From NCBI GenBank assembly GCA_964621785.1, contig CAZUPD010000033.1:1-64000 (forward strand): a DNA stretch of 64,000 nt, written 5' to 3'. Positions 17,979 to 27,434 of this stretch are shown piece after piece. The notes beneath the pieces are model-generated. The model made no database searches and was not told the origin of the DNA. It saw nothing but the letters and a program-made list of their open reading frames with translations. A program made the translations under genes and the position numbers. The stretch is from JACKDW01 sp964621785 (GTDB lineage Bacteria; Myxococcota_A; Polyangia; Nannocystales; Nannocystaceae). Each line of letters begins with the position of its first letter. Position 1 is the stretch's first letter.

Positions 17979-18674
17979 ATGCTTCGCCTCGTCCTCCCTC
18001 TGTGCTGTTTGCTGGGCTGCCACGGGGCGAGTGTTTCCCCGTTCGAACAGCCACTCGAGGCGAGCGTTGCCCCGGAGCGTCCGCTGGCCGAACAGCTGCT
18101 CGAGCTGACCCAAACCTGCGATCGCGTTGCTGGTACAGGTAACTTTAAAACCGATGTGGGGGCGTCTGAAAGCGTGCAGTTGTGTCAACTCGAAGGTGCC
18201 ATCTTCTGGCGGGCCGACGCCGATATCGACTGCGATGGTCAACCCGATCCACGGTGTGCACACGATCCATGGCGCCAGGGCGAAACCTCGGCCAAGGGAT
18301 CCGACGGACAATTTCTCAATGCCGCCGAGGTCCCATTTTTGGTCGTACCGATGGCGAGCCAGGGATTTGACCCCAAGGCCCACGGGATCAAGACGGGCTG
18401 GTCCGGCTACGGCAGTGCAGGAGTCGTCATCTACAACGGACGTATGGTCTACGCGCCATATGCCGACGCCGGACCGCGGGGCGTGATCGGCGAGCTGTCC
18501 TATGCCGCAGCTGAGCGGTTGGGGATCGACCCCGACCCCAAGCACGGGGGGGTGGCCGAGGGCGTCACATATATTGTATTTACAGGTACCGCTGCACATG
18601 TGCGGCCGGTCGAGGAGCCGGCGAAGGCGGCAGAGGTCGGTGAGCAGCTGGTCCGGCGCTTGCTGGCGCGCTAA
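17979..18674 (+). CDS. Lipoprotein of glycoside hydrolase family 75 (chitosanase-like)
   Basis: 231 residues from the ATG at 17979. MLRLVLPLCCLLGC is a compact lipoprotein signal. The mature domain has DADIDCDGQPDPRC, a Ser/Asp-rich turn, LNAAEVPFLVVP, GSAGVVIYNGRMVYAPYADAGP and IGELSYAAAERLGI. This order (IDCDG, then LDA..PYVVLP, then V-x-x-G..-G-D-x-G..GE-S) matches fungal-type chitosanases of GH75, where Asp and Glu are catalytic. It would cleave chitosan-like glucosamine polymers outside the cell, plausible for a predatory or saprophytic myxobacterium. Family placement is from motif memory, not a search. Confidence 0.75.
   Translation: MLRLVLPLCCLLGCHGASVSPFEQPLEASVAPERPLAEQLLELTQTCDRVAGTGNFKTDVGASESVQLCQLEGAIFWRADADIDCDGQPDPRCAHDPWRQGETSAKGSDGQFLNAAEVPFLVVPMASQGFDPKAHGIKTGWSGYGSAGVVIYNGRMVYAPYADAGPRGVIGELSYAAAERLGIDPDPKHGGVAEGVTYIVFTGTAAHVRPVEEPAKAAEVGEQLVRRLLAR
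18575..18584. repeat. TGYANNTRCA palindrome in the GH75-like gene
   Basis: TGTATTTACA read as ATT GTA TTT ACA. Shown as a representative intragenic copy of the dispersed motif: an A/T-ending codon run in a gene otherwise using G/C-ending codons. Confidence 0.6.
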
Positions 18675-18792
18675 AAATTTTCTGTTGGCTGAGAACGTCA
18701 CTAGTGGGTTTCTCACAGGTTTTTGGTGACGATCCCTGCAGAAAAATTGCAAAATCTAAGGTCAAAGTGGCATCGTACTAGAGATTTGTCCG

Positions 18793-20046
18793 ATGCTGAT
18801 TGAGTTTCGAGTCGAAAACCACCGTTCAATACGAGAAGAACAAATTCTCAGTATGACGAGTAACCGCGAACAAACGCGGACCCGGAAGATCGCAGCGATT
18901 TACGGAGCGAACGCCAGTGGAAAGAGCAATCTCATCGCGGCACTCTCGTTTATGGCCTCTGCTGTGTTGGACTCTCATCGCTTCTGGGACGCTGAGGGGG
19001 TGCCACGCGATCCATTTGCCTGGGGGAACTCCCGGGCTCATCCGTCGCTCTATGAAATAACATTTTCTGAAGGGGGGATCCGGTATCGCTATGGCTTCGT
19101 TGTCGACGATTCTCGTGTAATCGAAGAGTGGCTGCATGTGTGGCCCCGAAAACGCAAGCAAGTTTGGTTCGAACGCGACGGAGACAAGTACAAATTTGGA
19201 GAGAATCTGAAGGGAGAGAATAGAGTCGTTGAAGAGGTGACGCGTGAGAATGCGTTGTTTTTGTCTACTGCGACTCAGCTACGTCACACACAGTTACGGA
19301 CTATCTATCGGTGGTTTCGCAAGGTTCGCGTCATTTCCGCGGGGTCGAGAGTGTACCGCCGACGTAGCTCACGAATATTTACCGGCGGTCTACACCCCCT
19401 AAGTTGGATTTCGCAGGCTTTCTCAGACCAGCTTGAGTTACCAACGATTAGCGATGACGCTCGCGTGAATAGCGCAAAGCTAATACTCAGCTTGCTGAAA
19501 ACAGCCGATATCGGCATCATCGATGTGAAGATTCGAAGGCAAACAGAAGAACGAAGGAGTATTCTTGATTCAATATTGTTCCTTCATGAGAATGAAGGTC
19601 AGAGAGCTGATGCTTGGCTCCCACTTCGTGAAGAGTCTGCTGGTACGCAAAAATTACTGGAGTTAGCGCGGCCTGTTTTCTCGGCGCTCATGAGTGGGAG
19701 TCTACTCGTTGTCGATGAGTTGGAACGGAGTCTCCATCCTCTCTTAGCGGCATTTTTGGTTCAACAGTTTGCGAGCGAGCAAACAAACAAAAATGGTGCT
19801 CAGTTGATTTTCACAACACATGATACACATCTTCTCGGTACACAACGCGATGGAGAACATCTCTTAACAAGAGAAGATGTATGGCTCACCGAGAAGAGCC
19901 GTACCGGCGCGACTGTCCTCTATCCACTTTCCGACTATAGACCACGCAAGGGTGAAAATTTGGAGCGGGGCTACCTCCAAGGCCGGTACGGCTCCATTCC
20001 ATTTCTCGGGGACCTTCTCAATTCGGGGGAGCGAAATGAGGCGTAG
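18793..20046 (+). CDS. RloA/AbiLi-type AAA ATPase, phage defence
   Basis: 417 residues. The N-terminus MLIEFRVENHRSIREEQILSM and Walker A IYGANASGKSNLI are hallmarks of the RloA/AAA_15 (SMC/RecF-like) ATPases. The C-terminal half has the ABC-type signature region REESAGTQKLLELA, the Walker B strand LLVVDELERSLHP and the H-loop IFTTHDTHLL. Together with the overlapping RloB gene it forms an AbiL/RloAB-type defence pair, which in known cases aborts phage infection. The gene is clearly AT-richer than its neighbours with A/T-ending codons, pointing to horizontal acquisition. The stop overlaps the rloB start by 11 bp. Confidence 0.9.
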   Translation: MLIEFRVENHRSIREEQILSMTSNREQTRTRKIAAIYGANASGKSNLIAALSFMASAVLDSHRFWDAEGVPRDPFAWGNSRAHPSLYEITFSEGGIRYRYGFVVDDSRVIEEWLHVWPRKRKQVWFERDGDKYKFGENLKGENRVVEEVTRENALFLSTATQLRHTQLRTIYRWFRKVRVISAGSRVYRRRSSRIFTGGLHPLSWISQAFSDQLELPTISDDARVNSAKLILSLLKTADIGIIDVKIRRQTEERRSILDSILFLHENEGQRADAWLPLREESAGTQKLLELARPVFSALMSGSLLVVDELERSLHPLLAAFLVQQFASEQTNKNGAQLIFTTHDTHLLGTQRDGEHLLTREDVWLTEKSRTGATVLYPLSDYRPRKGENLERGYLQGRYGSIPFLGDLLNSGERNEA

Positions 20047-20680
20047 GGACCGAAGCCGCCGGCCAGCGCATCGCCGCGAGAAACTCGAGCCGCGAGACCG
20101 TGTACTTGCAGTTTGTGAGGGAAAGAATACTGAGCCACAATATCTTGAAGGGTTACGGCGATACTGTCGAAATAGCCTTATTCGAGTAAAGATTGTGCCT
20201 GGTGCTGGCGTTCCGCTCACGTTAGTAAGGCGAGCAAAGGAACTCAAGCGCGACGCAGACCATGAGGCGAAGAGGTATGGAGATAGTTTCCTCGCCTACA
20301 ATCAGGTGTGGTGTGTTTTTGATCAGGATGAACATCCAAACATTCTGGAGGCTCTCGATCTAGCCCGCCGAAGCGAGATACAGATTGCATTGTCAAATCC
20401 CTGCTTTGAGCTGTGGCTTATGCTTCATTTCCAAGAGCGACCCGGCCAACTCAGCCGCCACGAAGCACGCCGAGCGATGCGTCGGCACATCACGAACTAC
20501 GACAAGAAAATTGATTTTAGCGACTACGCCAAAAGATATCCCGATGCCGTTCGTCGCGCAGCCGCAATATATCGTGAATGTGTACGCGCTGATGAAGTGG
20601 GTCGAAACCCGAGCACCAGTGTTCACTTGCTTACCAAGCTCGTAAGTCGGTATTCCGAAGTGTATGCGAATCTCGTGTGA
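20036..20680 (+). CDS. RloB/AbiLii family protein, phage defence partner
   Basis: 214 residues from the ATG at 20036, preceded by GGGGGAG. RloB family features are visible: a basic N-terminus, VLAVCEGKNTEPQYLEGL (the Toprim-like first strand with Glu), VWCVFDQDEHPN (D-x-D motif) and LSNPCFELWLMLHF. It is predicted to be a nuclease-like effector working with the RloA ATPase. AT-rich like its partner. A hairpin (GCTACTC 20685-20691 with GAGTAGC 20704-20710) follows the stop without a T-run. Family assignment is confident; the mechanism is inferred from the family. Confidence 0.9.
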   Translation: MRRRDRSRRPAHRREKLEPRDRVLAVCEGKNTEPQYLEGLRRYCRNSLIRVKIVPGAGVPLTLVRRAKELKRDADHEAKRYGDSFLAYNQVWCVFDQDEHPNILEALDLARRSEIQIALSNPCFELWLMLHFQERPGQLSRHEARRAMRRHITNYDKKIDFSDYAKRYPDAVRRAAAIYRECVRADEVGRNPSTSVHLLTKLVSRYSEVYANLV

Positions 20681-20721
20681 TTCGGCTACTCGCCAGAACA
20701 CTTGAGTAGCGATAAACTATA

Positions 20722-22218
20722 CTAGCGTTTTTTGCCCTTGCGCTTGACGTTGATCGTATTGTCGAGCTTTTGCATGGCCGGCATGGTCGGCAGTTTGTCG
20801 TTGAGCGACGTCGGCTCCCAGTTGGTGACGACATCGATATAGCCCTCTTTTTTGAGCCGGATTTCGTGTTTGATGCCGTCGCCCACGGGGACTTCGACCT
20901 CGCACGGGGTCGTGCATTGTTCGTCGCCGTCGACTAGGACCCGGGCGCCGTCGACGTTGGTCGTCACCAGCTTGCGGATATTTGGCAGGGCTGCCTCGTC
21001 GGTTGTGCTTGCGTCGGTGTCGTCGGTTTCCGTCGCTTCGGTGGTCACCACCGCCGTCGGACCCGGGTCGATCGAGTTGTTGGAGAACATCGCAAACCCG
21101 ATCAGGAGGATCACCGCGGCGGCCAACAGGATGACCACAGTCATGCCCCTGTTCTCACCGGTGTTGACCGGTGTGTTGGGCGAGGACGGGGTGCGGAAGT
21201 TGACCGATGCGAGCGCACCTGTCGGGGTGTTGAGGCGTGAGATGGTGTTGCTGCGCGAGAGACCAGGAATCTCGGGGATCGGACGACCCTCCTCAGCCGC
21301 CCGGATCGCCCCGATACAGTCGCCGATGAGTTCGCTAAAGCGGCCCGCGCTCTGGATGCGTTTGTTGCGATCTTTTCGCAGGGCAAACTGCAGCAACTTG
21401 ACGGTCGGGGCACTGGCCTGACGCGGGGTCGGGACCTTGTTTTTGACGTGCTTGAGCATCGTCGCCATCGGCGAGTCGGCCTTGAACGGCGGCCGGCCCT
21501 CGATCATTTCGTAGAGGATGCAGCCGAGCGAGTAGATGTCGGTCCGGTAGTCGAGCTTTTGCCCTTCGCATTGCTCGGGCGACATGTACTGTGGCGTGCC
21601 AAACACCTCGCCAGCTTGGGTCAGTTTCATCGCGTCCATGCCCCCGGCGATGCCGAAGTCGAGGACCTTGACAACTGTAGATACACCGACATTTTCGATG
21701 AAGATGTTGTCGGGTTTGAGGTCGCGGTGAAAGATCTCGTGCTCGTGGGCCTCGCTGAGGCTCTCGGCGATCTGGCGGGCGTACTGCAGGGCTTCGAGCT
21801 CGGGCAGGCGACCCTCTTCGAGGCAGTCGGCGAGGCTTTGCCCGGTGAGCAGCTCCATCACCATGTACGGACGCCCGTCGCGGGTCTCTCCGTGCTCGTA
21901 CACGCGGATCGTCGACGGGTGGCGAAACTGGCTGGTGACTTCGAGCTCGCGGCGAAACCGGGTGAGAAACTTGCTGTCGGTCAGGCACTCGCGGCGCACG
22001 AGTTTGATCGCAACCTCGCGGTCGACCTGCATGTCGTGGGCCTTGTAGACCACACCCATGCCGCCCTCACCGATGCGGTCCATGATCTTGTAGCGCTTGT
22101 TGATCACCTTGCCGATGTCACGCTCGGCGTCCATCCGCGGGAGGTTGACCTTCTGGGTATCTTCGAGGTCGTCACCCGAGTCGTACTCATCGTGGTGTCT
22201 CGGGGAGCGGCGGGGCAT
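20722..22218 (-). CDS. Transmembrane Ser/Thr protein kinase with C-terminal PEGA-like domain
   Basis: 498 residues. The kinase domain spans ~42-300: RIGEGGMGVVYKA (glycine loop), VAIKLVRRE (Lys), HRDLKPDNIF (catalytic loop), VLDFGIAGG (DFG) and GTPQYMSPEQ. A Ser/Thr/Pro linker leads to a membrane segment (MTVVILLAAAVILLIGFAMF, ~356-375). The outside part has a Thr/Asp-rich linker and a PEGA-type domain (VDGARVLVDGDEQCTTPCEVEVPVG). It probably senses an envelope signal and phosphorylates cytoplasmic targets; no target is evident nearby. It faces the RloB gene tail to tail. The ~400 bp upstream to icmF show no gene. Confidence 0.95.
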   Translation of the reverse strand: MPRRSPRHHDEYDSGDDLEDTQKVNLPRMDAERDIGKVINKRYKIMDRIGEGGMGVVYKAHDMQVDREVAIKLVRRECLTDSKFLTRFRRELEVTSQFRHPSTIRVYEHGETRDGRPYMVMELLTGQSLADCLEEGRLPELEALQYARQIAESLSEAHEHEIFHRDLKPDNIFIENVGVSTVVKVLDFGIAGGMDAMKLTQAGEVFGTPQYMSPEQCEGQKLDYRTDIYSLGCILYEMIEGRPPFKADSPMATMLKHVKNKVPTPRQASAPTVKLLQFALRKDRNKRIQSAGRFSELIGDCIGAIRAAEEGRPIPEIPGLSRSNTISRLNTPTGALASVNFRTPSSPNTPVNTGENRGMTVVILLAAAVILLIGFAMFSNNSIDPGPTAVVTTEATETDDTDASTTDEAALPNIRKLVTTNVDGARVLVDGDEQCTTPCEVEVPVGDGIKHEIRLKKEGYIDVVTNWEPTSLNDKLPTMPAMQKLDNTINVKRKGKKR

Positions 22219-22624
22219 CGTAAATCCGGGGGCGTTGCTGCGCGTGGCCCAAGGGAGGGCCGGTGGAGATTATCCTGTCCTGTGGCGAGGACAAAGTGAA
22301 GACGCAATCACAAAATATCTCGAGCTGGAAAATGCGTGAACTCTCCGGCATTTTCGGTGTGGAGCCGCACCTTTTGCGAGCGTAGGTGGCCAGTGTGCGA
22401 GAACTACGCGAGCTGCGGAGCAACAAGCTCGCGGACCGGCTCGGTCGCGGTTCAGAGTTTTTACCAGCCTGTCCCACGAAACTGCGGCCTTCGCCCGCCC
22501 GATGCGGCTGACCTCGGGAAACCACAATCTCGGCGAAATCGGTACGGCGGGCCGCGTGGAGAGCAGCGACAGTGCGCGAGGTCCTTGATTCGTTTTCGGG
22601 CCCTCCGTATCGTCAGCGCCGAGT

Positions 22625-25600
22625 ATGAGCACCGCCACCGCAACGTCTTCGAGCCCGTCCACCCCAGTGCGCCCGGAGGTTTACAAGCCGACGCATAAGA
22701 TTCGCGTGGTCACCGCAGCGTCCTTGTTCGACGGCCACGATGCCGCGATCAATGTCATGCGCCGGATTTTGCAAAGCTCCGGTGCCGAGGTGATTCACCT
22801 CGGTCACAACCGCGGCGCCGAAGAGGTTGTCGACGCGGCGATCGAAGAAGATGCCCAAGCCATCGCGGTGAGCTCCTACCAAGGTGGGCATGTCGAGTAC
22901 TTCAAATACATGCACGATCTCCTGCGCCAAAAAGGTGCGGACCACATCACCCTGTGGGGTGGAGGTGGCGGGGTCATCGTCCCCCGGGAAATCGAAGATC
23001 TGCACAACTACGGAATCGACCGGATCTTCAGTCCCGAGGACGGACGTCAGCTCGGCCTGCAGGGGATGATCAACAAGATCCTCGAGGGGGCCGATTTTTC
23101 GACCGCACTGCCCGAGCCGCTGGCCGAGGTCGAACGGCTCAAACGCGGCGAGGTCCATACCAGTCGACTCGCCCGCATGATCACGGCCTTGGAGCAGGGG
23201 TGCGACCACGACGAGATGTTGGTCGCAGCGGTCCGGGCGGCCGAACTTCCCAGGGTTCCGGTGCTCGGCATCACGGGCACAGGTGGCGCGGGTAAGAGTT
23301 CGTTGACCGATGAACTGCTCGCCCGTCTGTTGCGCGAGCATCCTGACTCGCGGATCGCCGTGATCTCGGTCGACCCGACCCGGCGGCGGACCGGTGGCGC
23401 GCTGTTGGGCGACCGCATCCGAATGAACGCGCTGCGCAACCCCCGGGTGTTTATGCGGTCGATGGCCACCCGCAAGACCGGGGTCGAACTGTCCAACGCC
23501 ACCGACGACGCGGTCCGTCTGTGCAAGCTCGCCGGCTTTGATCTGGTCGTCGTCGAAACCTCCGGGATCGGCCAGGGCGACGCCGAGATCACCCGCTTGG
23601 CCGATGTCACCCTCTACGTGATGACGGCCGAGTACGGGGCCCCGTCCCAACTCGAGAAGATCGAAATGCTCGACGTGGCCGACTTTGTCGCCATCAACAA
23701 GTTTGAACACAAGGGCAGCAAGGATGCCCTGCGAGATGTTCGCAAACAGTTGCGGCGCAATCGACAGCTGTTCCAAGCGACAGATAGCGAGCTCGGGGTC
23801 TACGGAACCGTCGCCAGCCGATTTCACGACAGCGGTGTCAACGGGCTGTACACCGGGTTGTGCGCCAAGCTGAGCGAGGTTGTGGGCAAACAGGTGTGGG
23901 GTTCAAAAATCCCACCCGAACAGCAGGCCTTCGCCTCGGACACCCGCGACATCATTCCGGCCGACCGCACGCGCTACCTCGCCGAAATCGTCAAAACCGT
24001 GCGCGACTACAAGGCCCGGGTCGAGCGCCAAGTCGAGCTCGTGCGCCGGATCGACGGCCTTCGCCGGGCCCTCGCCGAACTCAGCCGCGACCGCGATACC
24101 GCGATTCCCGACAACGTTGCACCTTGGCTCGAAGGACAGATCTCCGAACTCACCGCCCAGGTCGACCACGACGCACGCGAGGCCCTCGAGCGACTGCCCA
24201 CGTTGCGCGAGGCCTACCAACAAGATGTCTATACAATTTCCATTCGCGGGCATGAGATCCACTACCCGACCCATGTCACCACGCTCTCGGATACCCGTGT
24301 TCCTCGGGTCGCGCTGCCCCGGGACGATGAGCCCGGCGCCACGGTGCGCTACATGTTGCTCGAGGCCCCGCCCGGGTCGTTTCCCTACACCGCCGGCGTG
24401 TTCCCGTTTCGCCGCAAGGGCGAGGACCCCAAGCGGATGTTCGCCGGCGAAGGTGGCCCCGGACGCACCAACGAACGGTTTCACTACCTGTCCGAGGGCG
24501 AGCCGGCCAAGCGTCTGTCGACCGCATTTGACTCGGTCACGCTCTACGGACACGACCCCCATGTACGCCCGGACATCTACGGCAAGATCGGCGAGAGCGG
24601 TGTCAGTGTATGTACACTCGATGACGCCAAGGAGCTCTACAAGGGTTTCGACCTGTGTGCCAGCAACACCAGCGTCAGCATGACGATCAACGGCCCGGCG
24701 CCGATCGTCCTGGCCCTGTTTATGAACACCGCGATCGATCAACAGGTCGCAAAAGCCACCGCCGAAAAGGGCGAGGAGTTGACCCGCGAGGAGTGGGAAG
24801 CCGTCCGCGACCGCACGCTCCAAGTCGTTCGCGGAACCGTCCAAGCCGACATTCTCAAGGAAGACCAGGGGCAAAACACCTGCATCTTTTCGATCGAGTT
24901 TGCCCTGCGGATGATGGGGGACATCCAGGCGTTTTTCATCCAAAAGGGCGTGCGCAACTACTATTCGGTTTCGATCAGTGGGTATCACATCGCCGAGGCC
25001 GGGGCCAACCCCATCAGTCAACTTGCATTTACATTGGCCAATGGGTTTACCTTCGTCGAGTACTACCGCAGCCGTGGACTCGATGTCGATGCATTTGCAC
25101 CGAATCTCAGTTTCTTTTTTAGCAACGGCCTCGACAGCGAGTACACCGTCATCGGAAGAGTCGCCCGCAGGATCTGGGCGATCGCCATGCGCGATCTCTA
25201 CGGCGCCGGGCCCCGCAGTCAAAAGCTCAAGTACCACATCCAGACCAGCGGGCGTTCGCTGCACGCGATGGAGATCGATTTCAACGACATCCGCACCACG
25301 CTCCAGGCGTTGTTTGCCTACTACGACCACTGCAACAGCCTGCACACCAACGCCTACGACGAGGCGATCACGACCCCGACCGAGGCGAGCGTGCGTCGGG
25401 CGATGGCCATCCAGATGATCATCACCGCCGAGCAGGGGTTGGCAAAGACAGAAAATGTCCTCCAGGGCAGTTACATCATCGAGCAACTCACCGAGCTAGT
25501 CGAAGAGGCGGTGCTCAGCGAGTTTCAACGGATCGACGAGCGCGGCGGTGTGTTGGGGGCGATGGAGCGGCAGTACCAGCGGGGTAAAATCCAGGATGAA

Positions 25601-25936
25601 AGCCTCAAGTACGAACACCTCAAGCACTCGGGCGAGTTGCCGATCATCGGTGTCAATACATTTAAAAATCCGCACAAAACCGGCGACGATGAGGCGGCAG
25701 GGCTTTCGCTGACGCGTGCAAGTGGGGGTGAAAAAGATGCCCAGATCGAGCGGTTGAAGGCGTTTCAAGCCCGCCATGCGGGGGAGGGCAGGGCCGCTTT
25801 GGACCGTCTGCGAGAGGTCGCGCTCGCGGGGGGCAACATCTTTGCCGAGTTGTTGGAGACGACTCGTGTATGTAGCTTGGGGCAGATCACCGAAGCCCTG
25901 TTCGAGGTCGGGGGCGAGTACCGGCGCAACACATAG
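22625..25936 (+). CDS. icmF: Fused isobutyryl-CoA mutase (B12-binding, G-protein chaperone and mutase domains)
   Basis: 1103 residues, the normal IcmF length. Order: B12-binding domain (~25-155) with DGHDAAINVMRRIL and GGGGGVI; MeaB-like GTPase (~205-410) with the P-loop GITGTGGAGKSSLTDE, VISVDPTRRR, VVVETSGIGQGD and INKFEHKG; a linker; then the TIM-barrel mutase domain (~560-1100) with NERFHYLSEGEPAKRLS, GVSVCTLDDAKELYKGFDL, NTSVSMTINGPAPIVLA and QTSGRSLHAMEIDFND. It interconverts isobutyryl-CoA and butyryl-CoA using adenosylcobalamin, with the GTPase domain as an internal repair chaperone. It can feed branched-chain acyl-CoA metabolism and polyketide starters. A shared terminator follows. 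Confidence 0.97.
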   Translation: MSTATATSSSPSTPVRPEVYKPTHKIRVVTAASLFDGHDAAINVMRRILQSSGAEVIHLGHNRGAEEVVDAAIEEDAQAIAVSSYQGGHVEYFKYMHDLLRQKGADHITLWGGGGGVIVPREIEDLHNYGIDRIFSPEDGRQLGLQGMINKILEGADFSTALPEPLAEVERLKRGEVHTSRLARMITALEQGCDHDEMLVAAVRAAELPRVPVLGITGTGGAGKSSLTDELLARLLREHPDSRIAVISVDPTRRRTGGALLGDRIRMNALRNPRVFMRSMATRKTGVELSNATDDAVRLCKLAGFDLVVVETSGIGQGDAEITRLADVTLYVMTAEYGAPSQLEKIEMLDVADFVAINKFEHKGSKDALRDVRKQLRRNRQLFQATDSELGVYGTVASRFHDSGVNGLYTGLCAKLSEVVGKQVWGSKIPPEQQAFASDTRDIIPADRTRYLAEIVKTVRDYKARVERQVELVRRIDGLRRALAELSRDRDTAIPDNVAPWLEGQISELTAQVDHDAREALERLPTLREAYQQDVYTISIRGHEIHYPTHVTTLSDTRVPRVALPRDDEPGATVRYMLLEAPPGSFPYTAGVFPFRRKGEDPKRMFAGEGGPGRTNERFHYLSEGEPAKRLSTAFDSVTLYGHDPHVRPDIYGKIGESGVSVCTLDDAKELYKGFDLCASNTSVSMTINGPAPIVLALFMNTAIDQQVAKATAEKGEELTREEWEAVRDRTLQVVRGTVQADILKEDQGQNTCIFSIEFALRMMGDIQAFFIQKGVRNYYSVSISGYHIAEAGANPISQLAFTLANGFTFVEYYRSRGLDVDAFAPNLSFFFSNGLDSEYTVIGRVARRIWAIAMRDLYGAGPRSQKLKYHIQTSGRSLHAMEIDFNDIRTTLQALFAYYDHCNSLHTNAYDEAITTPTEASVRRAMAIQMIITAEQGLAKTENVLQGSYIIEQLTELVEEAVLSEFQRIDERGGVLGAMERQYQRGKIQDESLKYEHLKHSGELPIIGVNTFKNPHKTGDDEAAGLSLTRASGGEKDAQIERLKAFQARHAGEGRAALDRLREVALAGGNIFAELLETTRVCSLGQITEALFEVGGEYRRNT

Positions 25937-26070
25937 GCGACCCGAGTTGCGCCGACGCAATCTTGGATCACGTGTCCGGGCGAACGGTCCACCGCTCGCT
26001 GCACCCACGGCCGCGACTTGAATCACGCAAGTCGGGGTCGGGTGTTTGGCGACAAGAATATTGAACATAC

Positions 26071-26110
26071 AAAAACCGCCGAGACGGAAGACCGAATCGG
26101 CGGCTTGTTT
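26071..26110. terminator. Bidirectional rho-independent terminator between icmF and the DUF1501 gene
   Basis: Stem CCGCCGA (26076-26082) with TCGGCGG (26097-26103), flanked by AAAAA on the left and CTTGTTTGTTT on the right. This can end transcripts from both converging genes. Confidence 0.8.
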
Positions 26111-26134
26111 GTTTGCGAGCGTGAACGCGCTTTG

Positions 26135-27421
26135 CTAGCCCAGCAGTGGCAGGGCGACCTCGGTCTCCAGGGGGTAGCGCATATCGAGCTCACTCCCTCC
26201 CATACCCAAGAAGTCGCGCAGCGAGCGGTGGATGTGGTCTGGGCGGATGACCACACCCATTTCGGGGTCGTCGGTCACCTCGAGCGTCTCGGAGTCGATC
26301 ATCTTGGCATTTTGTGCCGCATCGGTGGCCCCGACCACGCGGTTGCCGGCAAACCCTGGCATTCCGCTGACGGCGATCATCGAACTGATCGGCCAGTGAT
26401 CCTTCCCGGCGTTGCCGTTGTAGTCCGTGCGGGCAAAGTCGGACGAGATCAGCATGATCGCGTGCTCTGAAAGTCCGGAGGTATCGAGCACGTTCCAGAT
26501 GAAGTTGACCAGGTCGAGCAGCCTTCGCATCGCCTCGCTGTGGGCCGCATTGTGATTGGAGTGGGTATCAAACCCTCCCATAGCGATGTTGAGCGAGGTG
26601 CCGATGCCGGCACTGTAGGCCGCGATCGCCAACTGGGCCCGGGCTTTATTTGTATTGCCATTGAGTGCCGGGAGGATCTCCTCGAGGCGTTTGAGTTGCT
26701 CCGACCCCATGCGTGCGGTGTGCAGCGTACCCATGCTGTTGTTGAGCTTGGGCAGCCCCTGACTTTGTCGCATCCGCTCCATCCGACGCTCGCGGGCGAG
26801 GGCGATGCGTCCGCGGATGGCCGAGCTGTGGTAGCGCTCGGACGTCCCGTCGCTCGGGTTGATACGGTCGGGGTAGGCGATGCCTGCGAGGCGGTTTGCG
26901 TCGAGATCGCGGGTCGGCGCGACCAGGTTGCCCGTCTCCTCGTAGCCGCCGAAGCTCATCAGTGAGACCGGCAGGTGGGAGCCTTGAAAGCCGGCGACCA
27001 TGGCCGCCAGGCTCGGGTGATTGCCGCTCAGGCGTCCGCTGGCCATGTTGCGGCGTCCGGCCTCGTGGTTGTTCGAGCGCACATCCACGCCGTTGAAGAC
27101 GATCATCCGATCGTGGTTGCCCTCGAAAAACGCGTACCACTCTCCGTCTTCGCCACCAATAGGGGCGTAGGGGATGTGGTCGGTCGGGACGTCCTCGGCC
27201 GAATACATCCCGGCGACACGTCCGGCCTTGGGGTCACACACAAAGGTCGGGTCCCAACCTCCGGTCGCTTGGATCTGGATGAACATCGGCCCGAATTCGG
27301 GACCTTCGCCCCCCTGTTCGGTGGGAGTTCCCAGGGGTTCATCGGCGAACACGTTCCGGGCGGCTCCCGTCACGGCGAGGCCGGTCATTGCAGCGAGTTT
27401 GAAAAAATCACGACGGTCCAT
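26135..27421 (-). CDS. DUF1501 protein with Tat signal
   Basis: 428 residues from the ATG at 27421, preceded by AGAGGAG. The N-terminus MDRRDFFKLAAMTGLAVTGAA is a twin-arginine signal. Family features include FIQIQATGGWDPT, FEGNHDRMIVFNGVD, MSFGGYEETGN, MGGFDTHSNH and MLISSDFARTDYN, matching the DUF1501 (sulfatase-like fold) family common in planctomycetes and myxobacteria. It is probably exported folded, with unknown activity. It follows the DUF1592 protein by 13 bp, the usual pairing for these families, so the two form an operon. Confidence 0.92.
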   Translation of the reverse strand: MDRRDFFKLAAMTGLAVTGAARNVFADEPLGTPTEQGGEGPEFGPMFIQIQATGGWDPTFVCDPKAGRVAGMYSAEDVPTDHIPYAPIGGEDGEWYAFFEGNHDRMIVFNGVDVRSNNHEAGRRNMASGRLSGNHPSLAAMVAGFQGSHLPVSLMSFGGYEETGNLVAPTRDLDANRLAGIAYPDRINPSDGTSERYHSSAIRGRIALARERRMERMRQSQGLPKLNNSMGTLHTARMGSEQLKRLEEILPALNGNTNKARAQLAIAAYSAGIGTSLNIAMGGFDTHSNHNAAHSEAMRRLLDLVNFIWNVLDTSGLSEHAIMLISSDFARTDYNGNAGKDHWPISSMIAVSGMPGFAGNRVVGATDAAQNAKMIDSETLEVTDDPEMGVVIRPDHIHRSLRDFLGMGGSELDMRYPLETEVALPLLG

Positions 27422-27434
27422 GGAAATTCTCCTC

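Noticed and set aside
20685..20710. Hairpin GCTACTC/GAGTAGC after rloB
   Set aside because: No T-run and a 12-base loop; mentioned with the gene but not called a terminator.
22219..22624. Short open frames between the PEGA kinase and icmF
   Set aside because: None has a start signal, family motif or codon bias; treated as intergenic with nothing recognised.
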